Below, piece after piece: positions 49,517 through 62,300 of a stretch of DNA of 64,000 nucleotides. A model generated the notes under the pieces. The model was not told the origin of the DNA and searched no databases. It saw nothing but the letters and a program-made list of their open reading frames with translations. Positions within the stretch are counted from its first letter, which is position 1, and every line of letters begins with the position of its first letter. A program made the position numbers and the translations under genes. The stretch is from Iris pallida (Eukaryota; Streptophyta; Magnoliopsida; Asparagales; Iridaceae). The DNA lies in NCBI GenBank assembly GCA_029216955.1, contig JANAVB010009598.1, forward strand, positions 23,866,322 through 23,930,321, given 5' to 3'.

Positions 49517-52500
49517 TTGATATTCTGGTATCCTTTGACTTCATTGATCCTTCATGTCCGGTTGTTTGATTGTTCTCTTGTCCCTTTTCTTAGGGGCACT
49601 TCGTCCGCATCGGCCAGAGCTGGGCAGCAACAACAAGAGCAACATGGACAACCCGACCAGGTTGGTCAGCAACAAGGGCCAGTCTCACCTCAGGAGGCTA
49701 CTCAGGAAGAAGTGATGGTGGAAGCAGCAGCTGGATCGCTGTATCCGGATGTTCCACCACCACCAACAGTTCCACCTACCCAAGTGGACACACCAGCCCT
49801 TCTGGAGATCATGAGAGGAATGATGGCTACTCAGCAACATCAGATGTTAGCCCAGCAACGCATGCACACTCAGCTACAAGAGCAGAATATGCTACTCAAC
49901 CAAGGATTGCAGACAGCATTGGAAAGAGGGGCAAGGCCAGATTCAGGAGCATCAGCCAGGTTTTGCAAGTACAACCCCTGCCGTTTTGAGGGCACGGAGG
50001 ATGCCATCTCAGCCGATGCATGGCTTAAGGATATCGAGGCTATTCTGACAGCAGTTAAAGTACCGGCAGAAGAATGTATGGATCTCGTGAAGTTGTTACT
50101 TCAGGATCTCGTACGTGATTGGTGGGAATCAGAAGAAGTGGGCATCAGACGTCCTGTGGCTTGGAACGATTTCACTACAAGATTCAAGACCAAGTACTAT
50201 GGAGTTGTGGCACAGTTTGAGCTACAACAGAAATTTATCAACCTCAGGCAGGCCGGCAAGACTGTGGATGCTTATGCAGCGGAGTTCTGCAGATTGAGTA
50301 GATTCGCCCCAGAGATGGTAGCAACAGAGCGCCAGAGGGCTATGAGGTTTCAGCAAGGGTTTCATCTTGAGCTCTTACAATTGATAGAGGGGCACAATTA
50401 CCAAACTTTTGATGAGATATTGACGGCAACTCGAAGGCATGAGATCACCATACAGAGGCTTGCAGTAAGGACTGGGGGTCAGAAGAGGTCCCACAGTCAG
50501 ATTGAAGGAGGAGGGGGAGCAGCGTCCCGAACAACCGCACCATCTACTGGCATTCGTATCCACGATGTGGCGATACGAGGACCAGCACCACCACCCAGGC
50601 AGCAGCAACAGTAGCAGAGGAAGAACCAGCAACCCCCGGTGGGCTGCACTTATTGTGGAAAGATGGGGCACACTAGAGATGTGTGTCGGACATTGAATGG
50701 ACTGTGTCTGATATGTGGAAATCCAGACCATCGGGTTACCACATGTCCCATGAATTCGAGGTCAGGAGGACCAGGGCAGCAGTTTTCTGCTCTGCCAGCC
50801 CCAGGGGCAGGCCAGTATCGAGGACCAGCAGTGGCAGTAAGGCCGTTGGCACAGCGTCCGCAGGCTCAGATGTTTCGACAGCAGGGACCGCCGATGCAGC
50901 AACACCAGCATAGACCACCCCAGCATCATCAAGGAAGGGGCCAGCAGCAGCACCAGGCTAGGCCGCAGCATGGAAACCAGCAAGGAGGTCGAGGGCAAGC
51001 ATTCACTTTATCCTTGGAGGAGACATTGGCATCTGGAGATGTTGTGGCAGGTAACATTCTCGTTGCCTCATATCCCGCAGTAGCATTGTTTGATTCAGGA
51101 GCATCCCATTCATTTATATCTGTACAATTTACGACACGACTGGGAATGGAGTTCGAGGCATTGCTAGGGAGGTTGAATATACTCACTGGTAATGGGCTCG
51201 TAGGAGTTAGTAGAGTTATTTTAGCCTGTAGCGTTGTAGTTTACGGGCATTCCTTACCCGCCCGGTTGATAGAATTTTCTGTCGAAAATTTCGACGTTAT
51301 CTTAGGCATGGACTGGCTGAAAGACAGTCATGCGACAATAAATTATCGTAGAGGGAGTGTATCTTTTGATATTCTAGGCATGGAGCGGTTCACCTTAGTC
51401 AGATCAGGGGCAACTCAACGAGAGCAGGGAGTAGTAACGGCAATAGAAGAAGTTCAGATTCCGAAGGTAGTTGAAGAATTTTTAGACGTATTTCCTGAAG
51501 AACTTCCAGGTCTACCACCGGTTAGAGATATTGAGTTCAGTATAGAATTGGCACCAGGAACTAAATCGATATCAGATCGAGTTTACAGAATGGCGGATTC
51601 AGAGCAGGCTAAGGTATACCAGCATATAGAGGAACTGAAGGAGAAGAAGTTCATCCAAGCTAGCGTGTCACCATGGGCAGCACCAGTGGTACTTGTGGGG
51701 AAGAAGAATGGGTCATCCAGATTGTGCATTGACTACAGAAAACTTAACACGGCAACAGTGAAGAACAAGTACCCATTACCCAGGATCGATAACTTATTTG
51801 ATCAGTTGAGCAAAGCCAGAGTTTTTTCCAAGATAGATCTTCGTTCAGGGTATCATCAGGTGAGGGTTCGGAAGGAAGATATTTCCAAGACAGCATTTAG
51901 GTCGAAGTATGGGCATTATGAATTCTTAGTAATGCCGTTTGGTTTGACCAATGCTCCAGCGATATTCATGGATTTGATGAATCGCATCTTTATGCCATAT
52001 TTAGACCAGTTTGTCGTTGTGTTTCTTGACGACATTCTCGTATACTCTGCTAGTGAAGAGGAGCATGAAGACCACCTCAGGAAAGTGTTGCAGGTTCTGA
52101 GAGAGAACCAGTTGTATGACAAGCTCAGCAAGTGTGAGTTTTGGACGAATCACATTTCATTTTTAGGTCACATCATATCAGGAGCTGGAGTAGCAGTAGA
52201 TCCCAGGAAGATAGAAGCAGTAGAAAGTTGGCCAGTACCCAAGATCGTAGCAGATGTGCAGAGTTTCTTGGGATTAGCGGGATATTACAGAAGGTTTGTG
52301 TCAGACTTTGCAAGGCTTTCAGCACCCATGACCCGCTTAAGCCGGAAGGATGTACCATTTGTTTGGTCAGCAGAATGTCAGGCATCATTCGAGACTTTAA
52401 AGCAGAAGTTGATATCAGCACCTATTCTTACATTGCCAGTTGGACCCGGAGGTTTTACAGTATATTGCGATGCATCAGGTAAAGGACTTGGATGTGTCCT

Positions 52501-54298
52501 TATGCAACATGGGAAGGTGATAGCGTATGCATCTAGGCAGCTTCGGGACCACGAGAAGAATTACCCAACTCATGATTTGGAGTTAGCGGCAGTAGTGTTT
52601 GCTCTGAAGCTATGGAGGCATTACTTATATGGTGATCGAGTGGAGATGTACACAGATCATAAAAGTTTGAAGTACATCTTTACTCAGAAGGAGCTGAACA
52701 TGAGGCAGAGAAGATGGTTGGAGTTGATTAAGGATTATGACGTGGAGCTTCAGTATCATCCAGGCAAGGCGAATGTAGTAGCAGATGCTCTTAGCAGGAG
52801 AGGCGGCGCATTTATGTTGACATCGCAGAGGCATATCTTAGAGGACCTTCAGGAGATGGGTATCGAAGTTATACTTCCTAGTGATGTAGGAGTTCTAACA
52901 AGTCTGCAAGTTCAATCTGACTTAGTAGACAGGATCAAGGCAGCTCAGGCACAAGACCCAAGGATTCAGAAGCTTAGGGCAGAATGTGAGTCAGGACTCA
53001 GGAAGGAGATAAGAATTCAAGAAGATGGTACACTTAGGTTTGGATCACATCTATGTGTGCCTAGTGGAGATATCAGACAGGAGGTTATGGCAGAAGCTCA
53101 CAGTTCTCAATATTCTATTCATCCTGGAGGGACCAAGATGTACCAAGATATCAAGCAGCATTTCTGGTGGAACGGAATGAAGAGGGAGATAGCTAGATTT
53201 GTTTCCCGTTGCTTGGTATGTCAGCAAGTGAAGGCAGAACAACAGAGGTCAGCTGGGTTATTACAACCGCTTCCTATTCCGGAATGGAAATGGGAGCATA
53301 TTACAATGGACTTTGTGACCGGTTTACCGAGATCACCAAGTGGTAAGGACGCTATTTGGGTAATAGTGGACCGACTTACGAAGGTAGCACACTTTCTTCC
53401 TTTCAGAGTAGGACAATCTACAGAAAAGTTGGCGGAGTTATATATGCAACAGATAGTCAGGCAGCATGGAGTCCCTGTCAGTATTGTGTCGGATCGGGAT
53501 ACCCGTTTTACATCACATTTCTGGAAGAGCTTACATCATAGTCTGGGTACCAAGTTAAGATTTAGCACGGCCTACCATCCGCAGACGGATGGGCAATCAG
53601 AAAGAACGATTTAGACTTTGGAAGATATGTTGCGAGCTTGCACTTTGGATTTTGGAGGGTCTTGGGAGAGTCACCTACACTTGGTCGAGTTCTCATACAA
53701 CAATAGTTATTAAGCCAGTATACAGATGGCGCCATTCGAGGCACTATATGGTAAAAAGTACAGGTCACCGCTTGCATGGGATGATATCGGAGAGAGGAAG
53801 ATGTTAGGCCCGGAGATGATTGTTCAGACGGTTGAAGTGGTTAAGGGAATTAGAGAGCGACTTCGAGTTGCGCAGGATCGGCATCGTCATTGGGCGGACC
53901 AGCATCGTAGGCCGCTAGAGTTTTCTGTTGGAGACCACGTATTCTTGCGGATCTCACCTACTCGTAGGGTCATTAGATTTGGCGTTCGCGAGAAATTAAG
54001 TCCGCGGTACGTGGGCCCATTTGTTATCCTTGATCGGATAGGCGATGTTGCTTATCGTTTATCCCTTCCACCTTCGTTACGAGAGGTGCATGACGTGTTT
54101 CATGTATCTCAATTACGTAGGTATGTATCGGACCCAAGCCATGTTCTCGATCACTCTGAGCTGGTTGTTGGTACCAACCTGTCTTACGAGGAACAGCCTG
54201 TGTCCATTTTGGACCGAAAAGAGAAGATACTCAAGAACCGAACAATTAGTCTTGTCCGTCTTGCTTGGGGTCATCACTCATTGGGAGAGTCAACGTGA
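49517..54298 (+). pseudogene. gag-pol polyprotein of element E, near-intact
   Basis: A single frame broken by TAG at 50612 and 53612, TAA at 53711 and TGA at 54296. All are explained by transitions: A has CAG at the first IN site, CAG at the second and TGG at the last. The first about 24 codons look like leader. GTSSASARAG near 49592 probably follows a lost start codon. Gag core (LVRDWWESEEVG, FTTRFKTKYYG), two CCHC knuckles ([28 protein letters not shown]), protease ([10 protein letters not shown]), RT ([11 protein letters not shown]), RNase H ([18 protein letters not shown]), integrase ([27 protein letters not shown]) and a chromodomain (SILDRKEKIL) are all present with catalytic residues intact. 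Confidence 0.95.
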
Positions 54299-54581
54299 GA
54301 ACGTGAGGATGATATCCGATCACGGTATCCACACATGTTTGACTCGCAAGGTATATCTCTTTTGTATACCTTGATTGTCTTGATTCTTTATGCTTATCAC
54401 CTTATGGGTAGAATTGCTTGATATCATAGATTGATGGACTTACATATATGTTACTTGCTATGGACGTTGTAAAATGATTGCTTAATTGAATGGCTTGTAC
54501 TTAGATTGGTTTAGCCCCGATGTTTCTATCTTGCTTGAATTTGAAATTCCGAGGACAGAATTTTTTCAAGGTGGGTAGAGA
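54299..54581 (+). other. 3' end of pol, untranslated region and purine tract of E
   Basis: The frame continues as EREDDIRSRYPHMF past the TGA at 54296, so the chromodomain end is encoded here, up to about 54345. A variant of the palindrome (AAATTCCGAGGACAGAATTT, 54544-54563) and a purine tract (AAGGTGGGTAGAGA) precede the LTR at 54582. Confidence 0.75.
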
Positions 54582-57463
54582 TGTCACTCCCCGTTCCCAG
54601 AATGCGTATTTTAAAACGTATATTGCTTGAATGTATTTATTTAAAATATTTATCATGTAGTATCCTGTATTTAAATTCCTCTAGTTTTATGTTAATTAAT
54701 TATCTGCTCTTAAATTTTCACGTTAATTTATTTCCTGTAATTTTATTTCCTGCAATTTTATTTCTGTATTTTATTTTCTGCTTTTAATCTTCTGCTTGCT
54801 TTCGGGTTGGCCTTGGCCGAACCCCCACAAACCCGGCCCATTAGCTCCCACCTACCACCCCCTTTGCTATTTAAAGCTCCCTTCTCCATTCTCTCTCCTC
54901 ATTACTCATCCTCACCATTACTTCTTCTTCTTCCTCTCATTACTCTCCACCCACCAGCAGTAGCAGTAGGCAAGTGCAATCTTGCTTCTCCTTCATCCAT
55001 TTTTATGGATCATTACTCTTCCTCTCATGATTCTGAGAGAGTTTACTACTTGGCATTTTTAATTTCTATGGCTGGTTTCTCCTAGATCTGAGTTGTTGTG
55101 TTCACGGTTGTTCATAGGTTTTGATCTCCCAACTTAGCGTGTCTTATGGCTAGGAACTTCATTTTCTGGCTTGGGACGAAGGCTCAGTCACGCACACGTC
55201 TCTACGTGTCCGCGTGGATTTTGAGACACGCTCATGTTCTTACATGTTAGCATGTATTTTCAGTCACGCTCATGTTCTCATGAGCGTGCGTGTATTTTCA
55301 GTCACGCTCACGTTCTCATGAGCGTGCGTATATTTTCAGTCACGCTCACGTTCTCATGAGCGTGCGTGTATTTTTAGTCACGCTCACGTTCTCATGAGCG
55401 TGCGTGTATTTTCAGTCACGCTCACATTTTCATGAGCGTGCATGTATTTTTAGTCACGAACGCGTCTCTACGTGTCTGCGTGACTTTTCACGCTCACGTC
55501 TCTATATGGGTGCGTGGATTTTTAGTCACGCACACATCTTTGCGTGCGTGAATTTCTTGTCACGCTCACACTGTGCATGAGTGCATGTATTTTTAGTCAC
55601 GCTGTGCGTGCGTGTATCACTTCTCACGCTCACTGTTCACGATCATTTTCCACGCTCACTCCAGCTAGACTTGTTGGCCTTAGTGTAACCTACTCAACTT
55701 GGCGTGACTTCCTGACCTGGGTATTTTATTTGTCCTATAATTATTCATTTAATGATGGCATAATAATTCTTCTATTATATCCTTACGCCTTTTGCGTGAA
55801 TTTCTTGATAAATCATGATATGTTAAATTTGTTAAAATGGATTGTTATGTGGAATGCGCCTTGTGTCCGGATTGATCCATGGATACCCAGTATGACTAGA
55901 ACTTAACCCTGAGAGTTATAGACTCGACCCCATGTAATATTGATTGACTTTCATGCCTTGTCACCAATGATAATGATTGTGACATTGACTAATATTGATC
56001 ATGCGTTCCTAGTTGGAACTAAGAGACTGGCTAGTCGTCTTATTGAATGAAATGAATGAGACACGTTCATTAATGAACTATTGTACTCGATTAGCCGATC
56101 CCGAATATTGGCATACAGGCACATGCAGGCTTCAAACTTATTTATTTATTTATTTAGCTATCTTACAAAAACAGCATGTGCACTTTATGGTCAAGGCATG
56201 ATTACCCCATGGTCAAATTTGATTGTTGCATCACGCTATGTAAAACTTACAACCTAGCCGCACGGGTATTGTTGTAGAGTTGTGCATATCGTACCCCGTA
56301 CGAAAGTACTCATTGAATGACCATGATCCACGGCATGGAACTTCACTCAACGTAGAGACCTTTAAGTTAAATAAAATAATGATGGCATGGAGAGAATGGA
56401 TTCCCGAGTTCTTATATGGCAGCCCTCTTGGGACTATTAAGTGCCCGACAGGCCGGCTGGTTCCCACAGATACTGTAAACCTGTCACACGGACAGGGAAC
56501 GGTATCTGCTTATATTATTGTACATGCTATAACGGCGGGCGTCCCGCTGGGACTCGTCTAACTACATGATTGGCGCAATTGATTGACTGGATAGACTAGC
56601 CTTGCTCGCACATAGTAAGAACTGAGGAATCCCACTTACATAATTCCAGGATAACTTGGGACTCACAATAGCAAGCCGTAGGAATTAATTGGCCGTTCAA
56701 GATGATTTGTTTGTGTACTGTATCTGCTCTGTTGCCTAACTGAGATGATCAGAATGTCAGGACATGACGGGCCAACTTCTGTCCTTGTTTGGTTGGGAGG
56801 TTGGTTCGAAGTGTCGTGATGTTATGTGAATCCTGGTGGGAAACAGAGATCTATGATTATATTCTCTTGCATACTGGTTTAATCCTTCATATCGTGCTCC
56901 CTTGTGGTACTTGCTATTAGAGGTCTAACCTCTCTGGTTTTGTATGGCCAAATTTAGAGCCGGTCCCCGAGGATCCAGCTTACTCCTACCTCCAAGATGG
57001 TCAATACTAGAGGGATGATCGCAGGAGGACTCGAGTGGGTTCCTTACTTCACCGCTCGTTTTGTTATTTACTTTATATATTAGCCGTTTGGCACCGATAT
57101 GTTAGTCGGATCGTCTTGTACTTACTTTTGCATAATTGTAACTAAGTCAGACTGCAGCTGATAACAATTGTGTATACTTGCTATACCATCTGGCTATGTT
57201 TTGTAAAGCCAGATCTCTAGAACATTTTGACTAAGCGTTTGGGACGCCTTACTGCTTTATCCTACATGTTCTCTATTTCTGTTTCATGTTTGAATGATTG
57301 AGACAATAGATGTGAAGTGACCATAGTAAGACTTTCATGTAGTATGCACCCCCTCGTCTAGTTAGACAGCATTGATCGTATTATACGGTATTCATCTACC
57401 CGTAATACGTAGCTGGCTGAGTCATTCCCTCGCTCTCCAGTATTCTAGTTCTGGGGCGTGACA
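54582..57463 (+). repeat. 3' LTR of element E
   Basis: A 2882-bp copy of 46362-49396, with five instead of nine minisatellite units at 55258-55450 and otherwise few differences. It ends GGGGCGTGACA before the GGGAT target copy. Frames inside (54807-55085, 55544-55906) are LTR sequence. Confidence 0.93.
55258..55450 (+). repeat. Hairpin minisatellite in the 3' LTR of E, five copies
   Basis: Five copies of the same 38-base unit with the CACGCTCA/TGAGCGTG inverted pair. The last copy is decayed (CACATTTTCATGAGCGTG). The 5' LTR has nine copies. Confidence 0.93.
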
Positions 57464-58590
57464 GGGATCCTACCTCAAGATCTGAAGGAAGCTACTTCTG
57501 TCAAGAGACGCTCTCTCCGGTTCTTCTACGACACAGCTACCAAGATGTCGTATCGTCTTTCATACGACGGGCTTCTCCTGCGATGTTTATCCAAGACAGA
57601 AGCACTCAGGGAGGTACACGATGGCACCTACAGAGCCCATCAGCCTGGTCCCAAGTTGCAAGACCGATTGCATCGCATGGTCTACTACCGGCCCACTATG
57701 ATGTCAGATGCCGTTGATTATGCAAAGAAGTGTCGGGTATGTCAGTTTTATGCTGACTTCATCCACCGGCCTTCAGAGTTCCTGTACCCCACGACGACCG
57801 TCTGGCCGTTTGAAGCATGGGGAATGGATATCATTGGGCCAATCAATCTATCATCCTCCATAGGACACCGGTTCATACTTGCCATCACCGACTACTTTTC
57901 TAAGTAGGCGAAAGCAGTACCTCTGGGCGAGGTAAAAATTGCAAACATGATCAGTTTTGTCAAACATCACGTCCTATACAGCTTCGACGTTCATCAACGG
58001 CTTACAATCATGCAACGAATGGACTAGCCAAAGCGTTCAACGAGACTATCGTCAAACTACTTAAGAAAGTCGTTTCTTCTAATAAGCGTGACTGGAATGA
58101 GAAGCTCGATGAATGTCTGTGGGCTTACCGTACAACCGTTTGAGCACCCATGGGCAACACACCATTCTCTCTTATTTATGGAAGCGAGGTAGTGCTTCCC
58201 CTGGAGATCCAGATCCCATCCTTACGGGTAGCTATCACCAACCTGATGACTGACGAAGACAATCAACGCCGACGGCTACAAGAGTTAGAGGCGTTGGATG
58301 AAAAACGTCTGCTAGCTCAACAACGAATCAAGCTTTACCAAGCTCAGATTTCTGGGGCCTTCAATAAGAAAGTCCGAAAAAGAACATTCCAAGCGGGTGA
58401 CCTTATCTTATCAGTTTGAAGACCGATGGTAATGACTCACAAGACGGATGGAAAGTTCGAGTCCAAGTGGGAGGGACCATTCGTCATAGAGATGGTATAC
58501 TCCAATAGTGCCTACCGACTGGCCAAACCCAATGGCGACCTGCTAATGATGCCAATCAATGGCAAGTTCCTGAAGAAATATTATGTCTGA
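57464..58590 (+). pseudogene. Integrase of element F
   Basis: It resumes with ILPQDLKEA after the GGGAT duplication. It holds the zinc-finger region (LREVHDGTYRAHQPG, CRVCQFYADFIH), the first catalytic Asp block (WGMDIIGPIN, AITDYFSK), a damaged middle with TAG at 57905 (TGG expected) and frameshifts around 57960-58140, and the C-terminal Tat-type region (GNTPFSLIYGSEVVLPLEI, FQAGDLILSV, WEGPFVIEM). The end is at 58590. No chromodomain follows, as expected for Tat. Confidence 0.87.
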
Positions 58591-58691
58591 GGTTCGAACC
58601 AGCATAGGCTCCCACATCTCCTGTGGGTATTCATGGATTCTGTTAAAAGAATTCACCTCTTCTATACTTCACCCCAGTAGAAAAAATAATT

Positions 58692-59145
58692 CACGTCCAT
58701 ATCACATCTGAGTTGTCTTTATACACCCTAGCGAAGTTCACGACTGCCATGTCCATATCACCTCTGAGTAGTCGTCTCTTCTATAATGACCTCGTGTTGT
58801 CATAACTATCTAGAAAATATTTCACGTCCATACAACCTCTGAATTGTTTTTCTATACCCTAGCGAAGATGTGCCTACCATATCCATATTACCTCTAAGTA
58901 GACATCTCTTCCATGACAGTCTACCATAATTGTCATATTCATCTATAAAATCTTTCACGTCCATACTACCTCTGAGTTGTTCTATACACCCGTAGTCTAT
59001 CCTTGTCACGTCCATATTACCTCTGAGTAAGGAAAAGTCTACCACCAAAGGATTCTGTGTTTACCATATCCATATAACCTCTGAGTAAACACTCTATTCC
59101 CAATGGAGTTATCTCCATCCCCTCACGTCATACTACCTCTGAGGG
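58692..59145 (+). repeat. Tandem-word array between pol and the antisense ORF of F
   Basis: Eight copies of a roughly 26-base box, CACGTCCATATYACCTCTGA followed by GTWG, at spacings of about 50-75 bases with variable linkers (CTATACCCTAGCGAAG, TCTTCTATAATG). The copies start near 58692, 58748, 58823, 58878, 58956, 59006, 59064 and 59123. Tat elements often carry variable tandem repeats at this place. 59145-59335 holds no feature I can name. Confidence 0.75.
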
Positions 59146-59335
59146 AATCCTCGTTCTTGTGCGAGGAAAAGTTCACAAGTAAAAAAGATAAACAGAGAAA
59201 CAAAGCCAATGTTTTCATTTATAAAGTGAAAAGGTTATCTTTCTTTGGTTACAAAAATTTGTCTCTCACAAATCGAGAGACAAGAAGATAGAAAAAAGGT
59301 CAAAACTGAGAATACCGGCGCTGAAGTCCTTCTAG

Positions 59336-62300
59336 TCAACTCCTCAAAAGAGCAACCTGGGGTCCAACCAATGCTTGGGCTCGACGCTCGGTCTCCTTAT
59401 GGTGAGCGGCTTCATCTACAACAGGAGAGAGGCTTTGGCACGCAAGGTCTAGCTCGGCCTGACGAATGCCAATGCTTTCCTTCTCCCAAGCCAGAGTTTT
59501 GAAATGTTGGCGAAGGATCTCCTTCTGGTCCTCAGACTTGACCAGGTCACTCTCAGCAAGGGCCAGGGTCTCTTCTAATTTCTGGATCTACTTCCAGAGG
59601 GCCTTGCACTGATCCTCCATAGCTGCCTGGTGACAAACCCGAGCCTCTTCGGCATCGGCCACTGCTTCAATCTCGGACTCAACCTTGGCAAGCCGATCAG
59701 TTAGTGCTCGGTATTTCTGCTCGTACTGAGATGTCTCGAAGACCATCTTCTCTAACTCTGCAGCGGCTACAGTCGGAAGACCATGCTCGAGATTCTGGAG
59801 CTCTAAGGCAGCAGCTTACAATTCAGCCAACAGATCTTTTATAGCATCGGCCTTAGACTCACACTCGGGATAGTCGTGCAAGGCCACCAACCGGGCCTCT
59901 ACTATATTCCGGACCCGTTTAAGAGATTGGATGCTTCGTAAAACACCCTCTATGCCATGCATCAGGACATAACGAGCTGTGCTCAGCATGAGATTGGTAT
60001 AATATGCGTTATCAGTCAAACTCATTGGGGTTACCGGAGATGCCGTAACAGACGGCCCCGGGCTGCAGTAGCAGTCAGCACACATCTAGGTACCGCAGCC
60101 AAAACAGATAGCATCGCGACCATTACAGAGGTCATTGGCGGCGCAGAGACAGTAAGAGCCGACACTGTCTGACACACAGCTAGCTCCTCAGCAGGCTCCC
60201 TCGCTGGTTCTTCAAACGCATCTGCAGTAGAAACTGTATGGGCTGGAGTTTGAGCCACCTCAGCAGTCGACTTCTTAACGATCGCGGTGGCCGATTCCTC
60301 AGTAGTCTTCTGAACCCGTGCTCTAGCAGCCGGTTCATCGGCAGTTTTCCCGACTAGTTCTTCTAGGCCTCTATGGCTGGGTTCCTGATAGGGACGTCAG
60401 CAAGCTCATCAGCGGTACTGCCATCAACTATCATCCCCGTAGCTACCTCGCCTGGGACCTCAATCACTGGTTCATTAATCGTCACATCAACTTGTGCTAC
60501 GTTGGCATCATCAGTCATCTCCTTGAGGACCAGATCAGCCAACTCTTCGTTCGCCTCCTCGACGGCCCTTCGAATAATCTCATCAACCCACTGTTCAACA
60601 GTTATTCTTGCCGGCCTTTCAAAAGCCGGACAAGCCAATGTTTTGACAACCTCCTCGGTCAACCCTTCCAAGGGACCTGTGGCCAATTGTCGAGACGAAT
60701 CCCAGGGGTTCGCTAAGGACAGCTCCTCAACCGAATAACCCCTCTCCTCTTCCGGCGCAGCGGGACCCTCCTCAACCTGTCTTTCAACATAGAAAGGGGG
60801 TACAAAGGGAGGATCTTGGGTAATACCTCCAGCATCTACCTCCCTCTGGCCCTCCATGGGCGTCGACTACGGAATCCCATCTTCAGCTGATACCACGTCG
60901 GCCTCAGAAACCTCCGCGGGCTCATCCGCAATAGGCCTAGCAAAAGTTTCATGCGGGAGCAAGGCCAACGAATCCATAGGACCCTGAGTCTCATACTCAA
61001 AGGGGGCGGAAGGAGAAACATCTTTCTAGCCGATAGTCTTACCAGCCGCCGTCTCCCCCTCGGTTACGACGACTCAAGACACCCCTGGGGCAGGCTCCTC
61101 AGATAGCTCCCTGAGTCTCTCCAACCACGTGGGCCCCGACTACACAAGAAAACTAGTGGTGAGCAAAAAAGAAAAGTACAAAATAAAACCTCGAAAAATA
61201 AAATACTAAAGGCTTACCCGTAAAGAAGATCCAACGGGTGAGGCGTTCGGTTCCAATGCAGACTGTTGGGGTTGGAATGGTCCATCCCGCTGGGATACAA
61301 CAGCTATTCTTATCCTTTTACCAGGAGGAGGCTCACCCCAGAAGAAACCTGACATTTTTGCAGGTTACTCAGAAGCACTTCCTCCTCTCTTCCCTCTCGC
61401 GATGAACTGGAGCCTTTTGTTGATCTACTCTCTGATGGTGCAAGCCCATGGAGACGTTTAGGAGCCAATGAAGGGACCTCAAACTTTATCTCCTCAAGCA
61501 AACTTCGCTCTCGCTCGTACACTGGTAAGAAGTTGTTCGCAACATAGTAAAACTTTGCAGCAGAATCCAAGATATGAGTCTTCTCATGCATTGAAGGAAT
61601 CGTAAATTCTACTCCAGTACCACCGGTATTATAATAACGCCATGCCCTGGCGCCATCCAGGAGACTTCCCTCATAACCAAGACAGGAGCTTGGATTTCCC
61701 ATCATAGCCTGGCTATAGCCAAGTACACCAATTTTGGTTCCGATAAGGCTCCAAGTACACCGATTTTGGTTCCAAGTACACCAATTTTGGTTCTGATACA
61801 CCAAGTGGGAAGGACGGATGGACTGCAACCAGTGGAAGGCTACGAAAGTTAGGTTACTATCTACTAACTCTTCATCCGCAAGGAAACCATTGTATATAGG
61901 CAAAACCCTGTGGAGAACATAGCCGTCCAAACGACCCAACATCCATCTACAGACGGGGACATCCTGATAAAGCCATTTTGCATATTGATAATTATGCAGT
62001 GTTGCATCCCCTGCCTCATAACCGACGATAGTACTGGGTCTATCAGACTAGGGCAGTACAAAGCCAACCAACCCATCAAGTAGTGGTAAGGGAGTCCAAC
62101 CCATGGGAATTCATCATTCCTCCCGTGACACTCTATTATCCTCTTGAAAAACTCCTGCAAACCACGCAGGATGTCGCATACCATAGCCGATAGCAGAGCC
62201 AAGGAATGTCGAAAAGCTAGCCTCACAGCTGGCAGAATCAAGTTCTGACTGAGCCGTCCCACTGGCCCAGAACCTCCGGGAACCACGGCCCTCCGCAGCC

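Larger units (their letters stand above)
46362..57463 (+). mobile_element. Complete Tekay-type Ty3/gypsy element E
   Basis: The LTRs (3035 and 2882 bp) share TGTCACTCCC starts and GTGACA/ATGACA ends. The target duplication GGGAT is perfect (46357-46361 and 57464-57468). The internal region carries a primer-binding-like box, one gag-pol frame with chromodomain, and a palindrome/purine-tract region. About 10 substitutions in the first 540 bases of the LTR pair make it one of the two youngest insertions here. Removing it joins PFIDYAVYG to ILPQDLKEA in the pol of F without loss. Confidence 0.96.

Noticed and set aside
49517..49590. ATG at 49517 as the true start of gag in E
   Set aside because: The first residues (MIFWYPLTSLILHV) look like translated leader. 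The gag N-terminus begins near 49592 and its own start codon appears lost.
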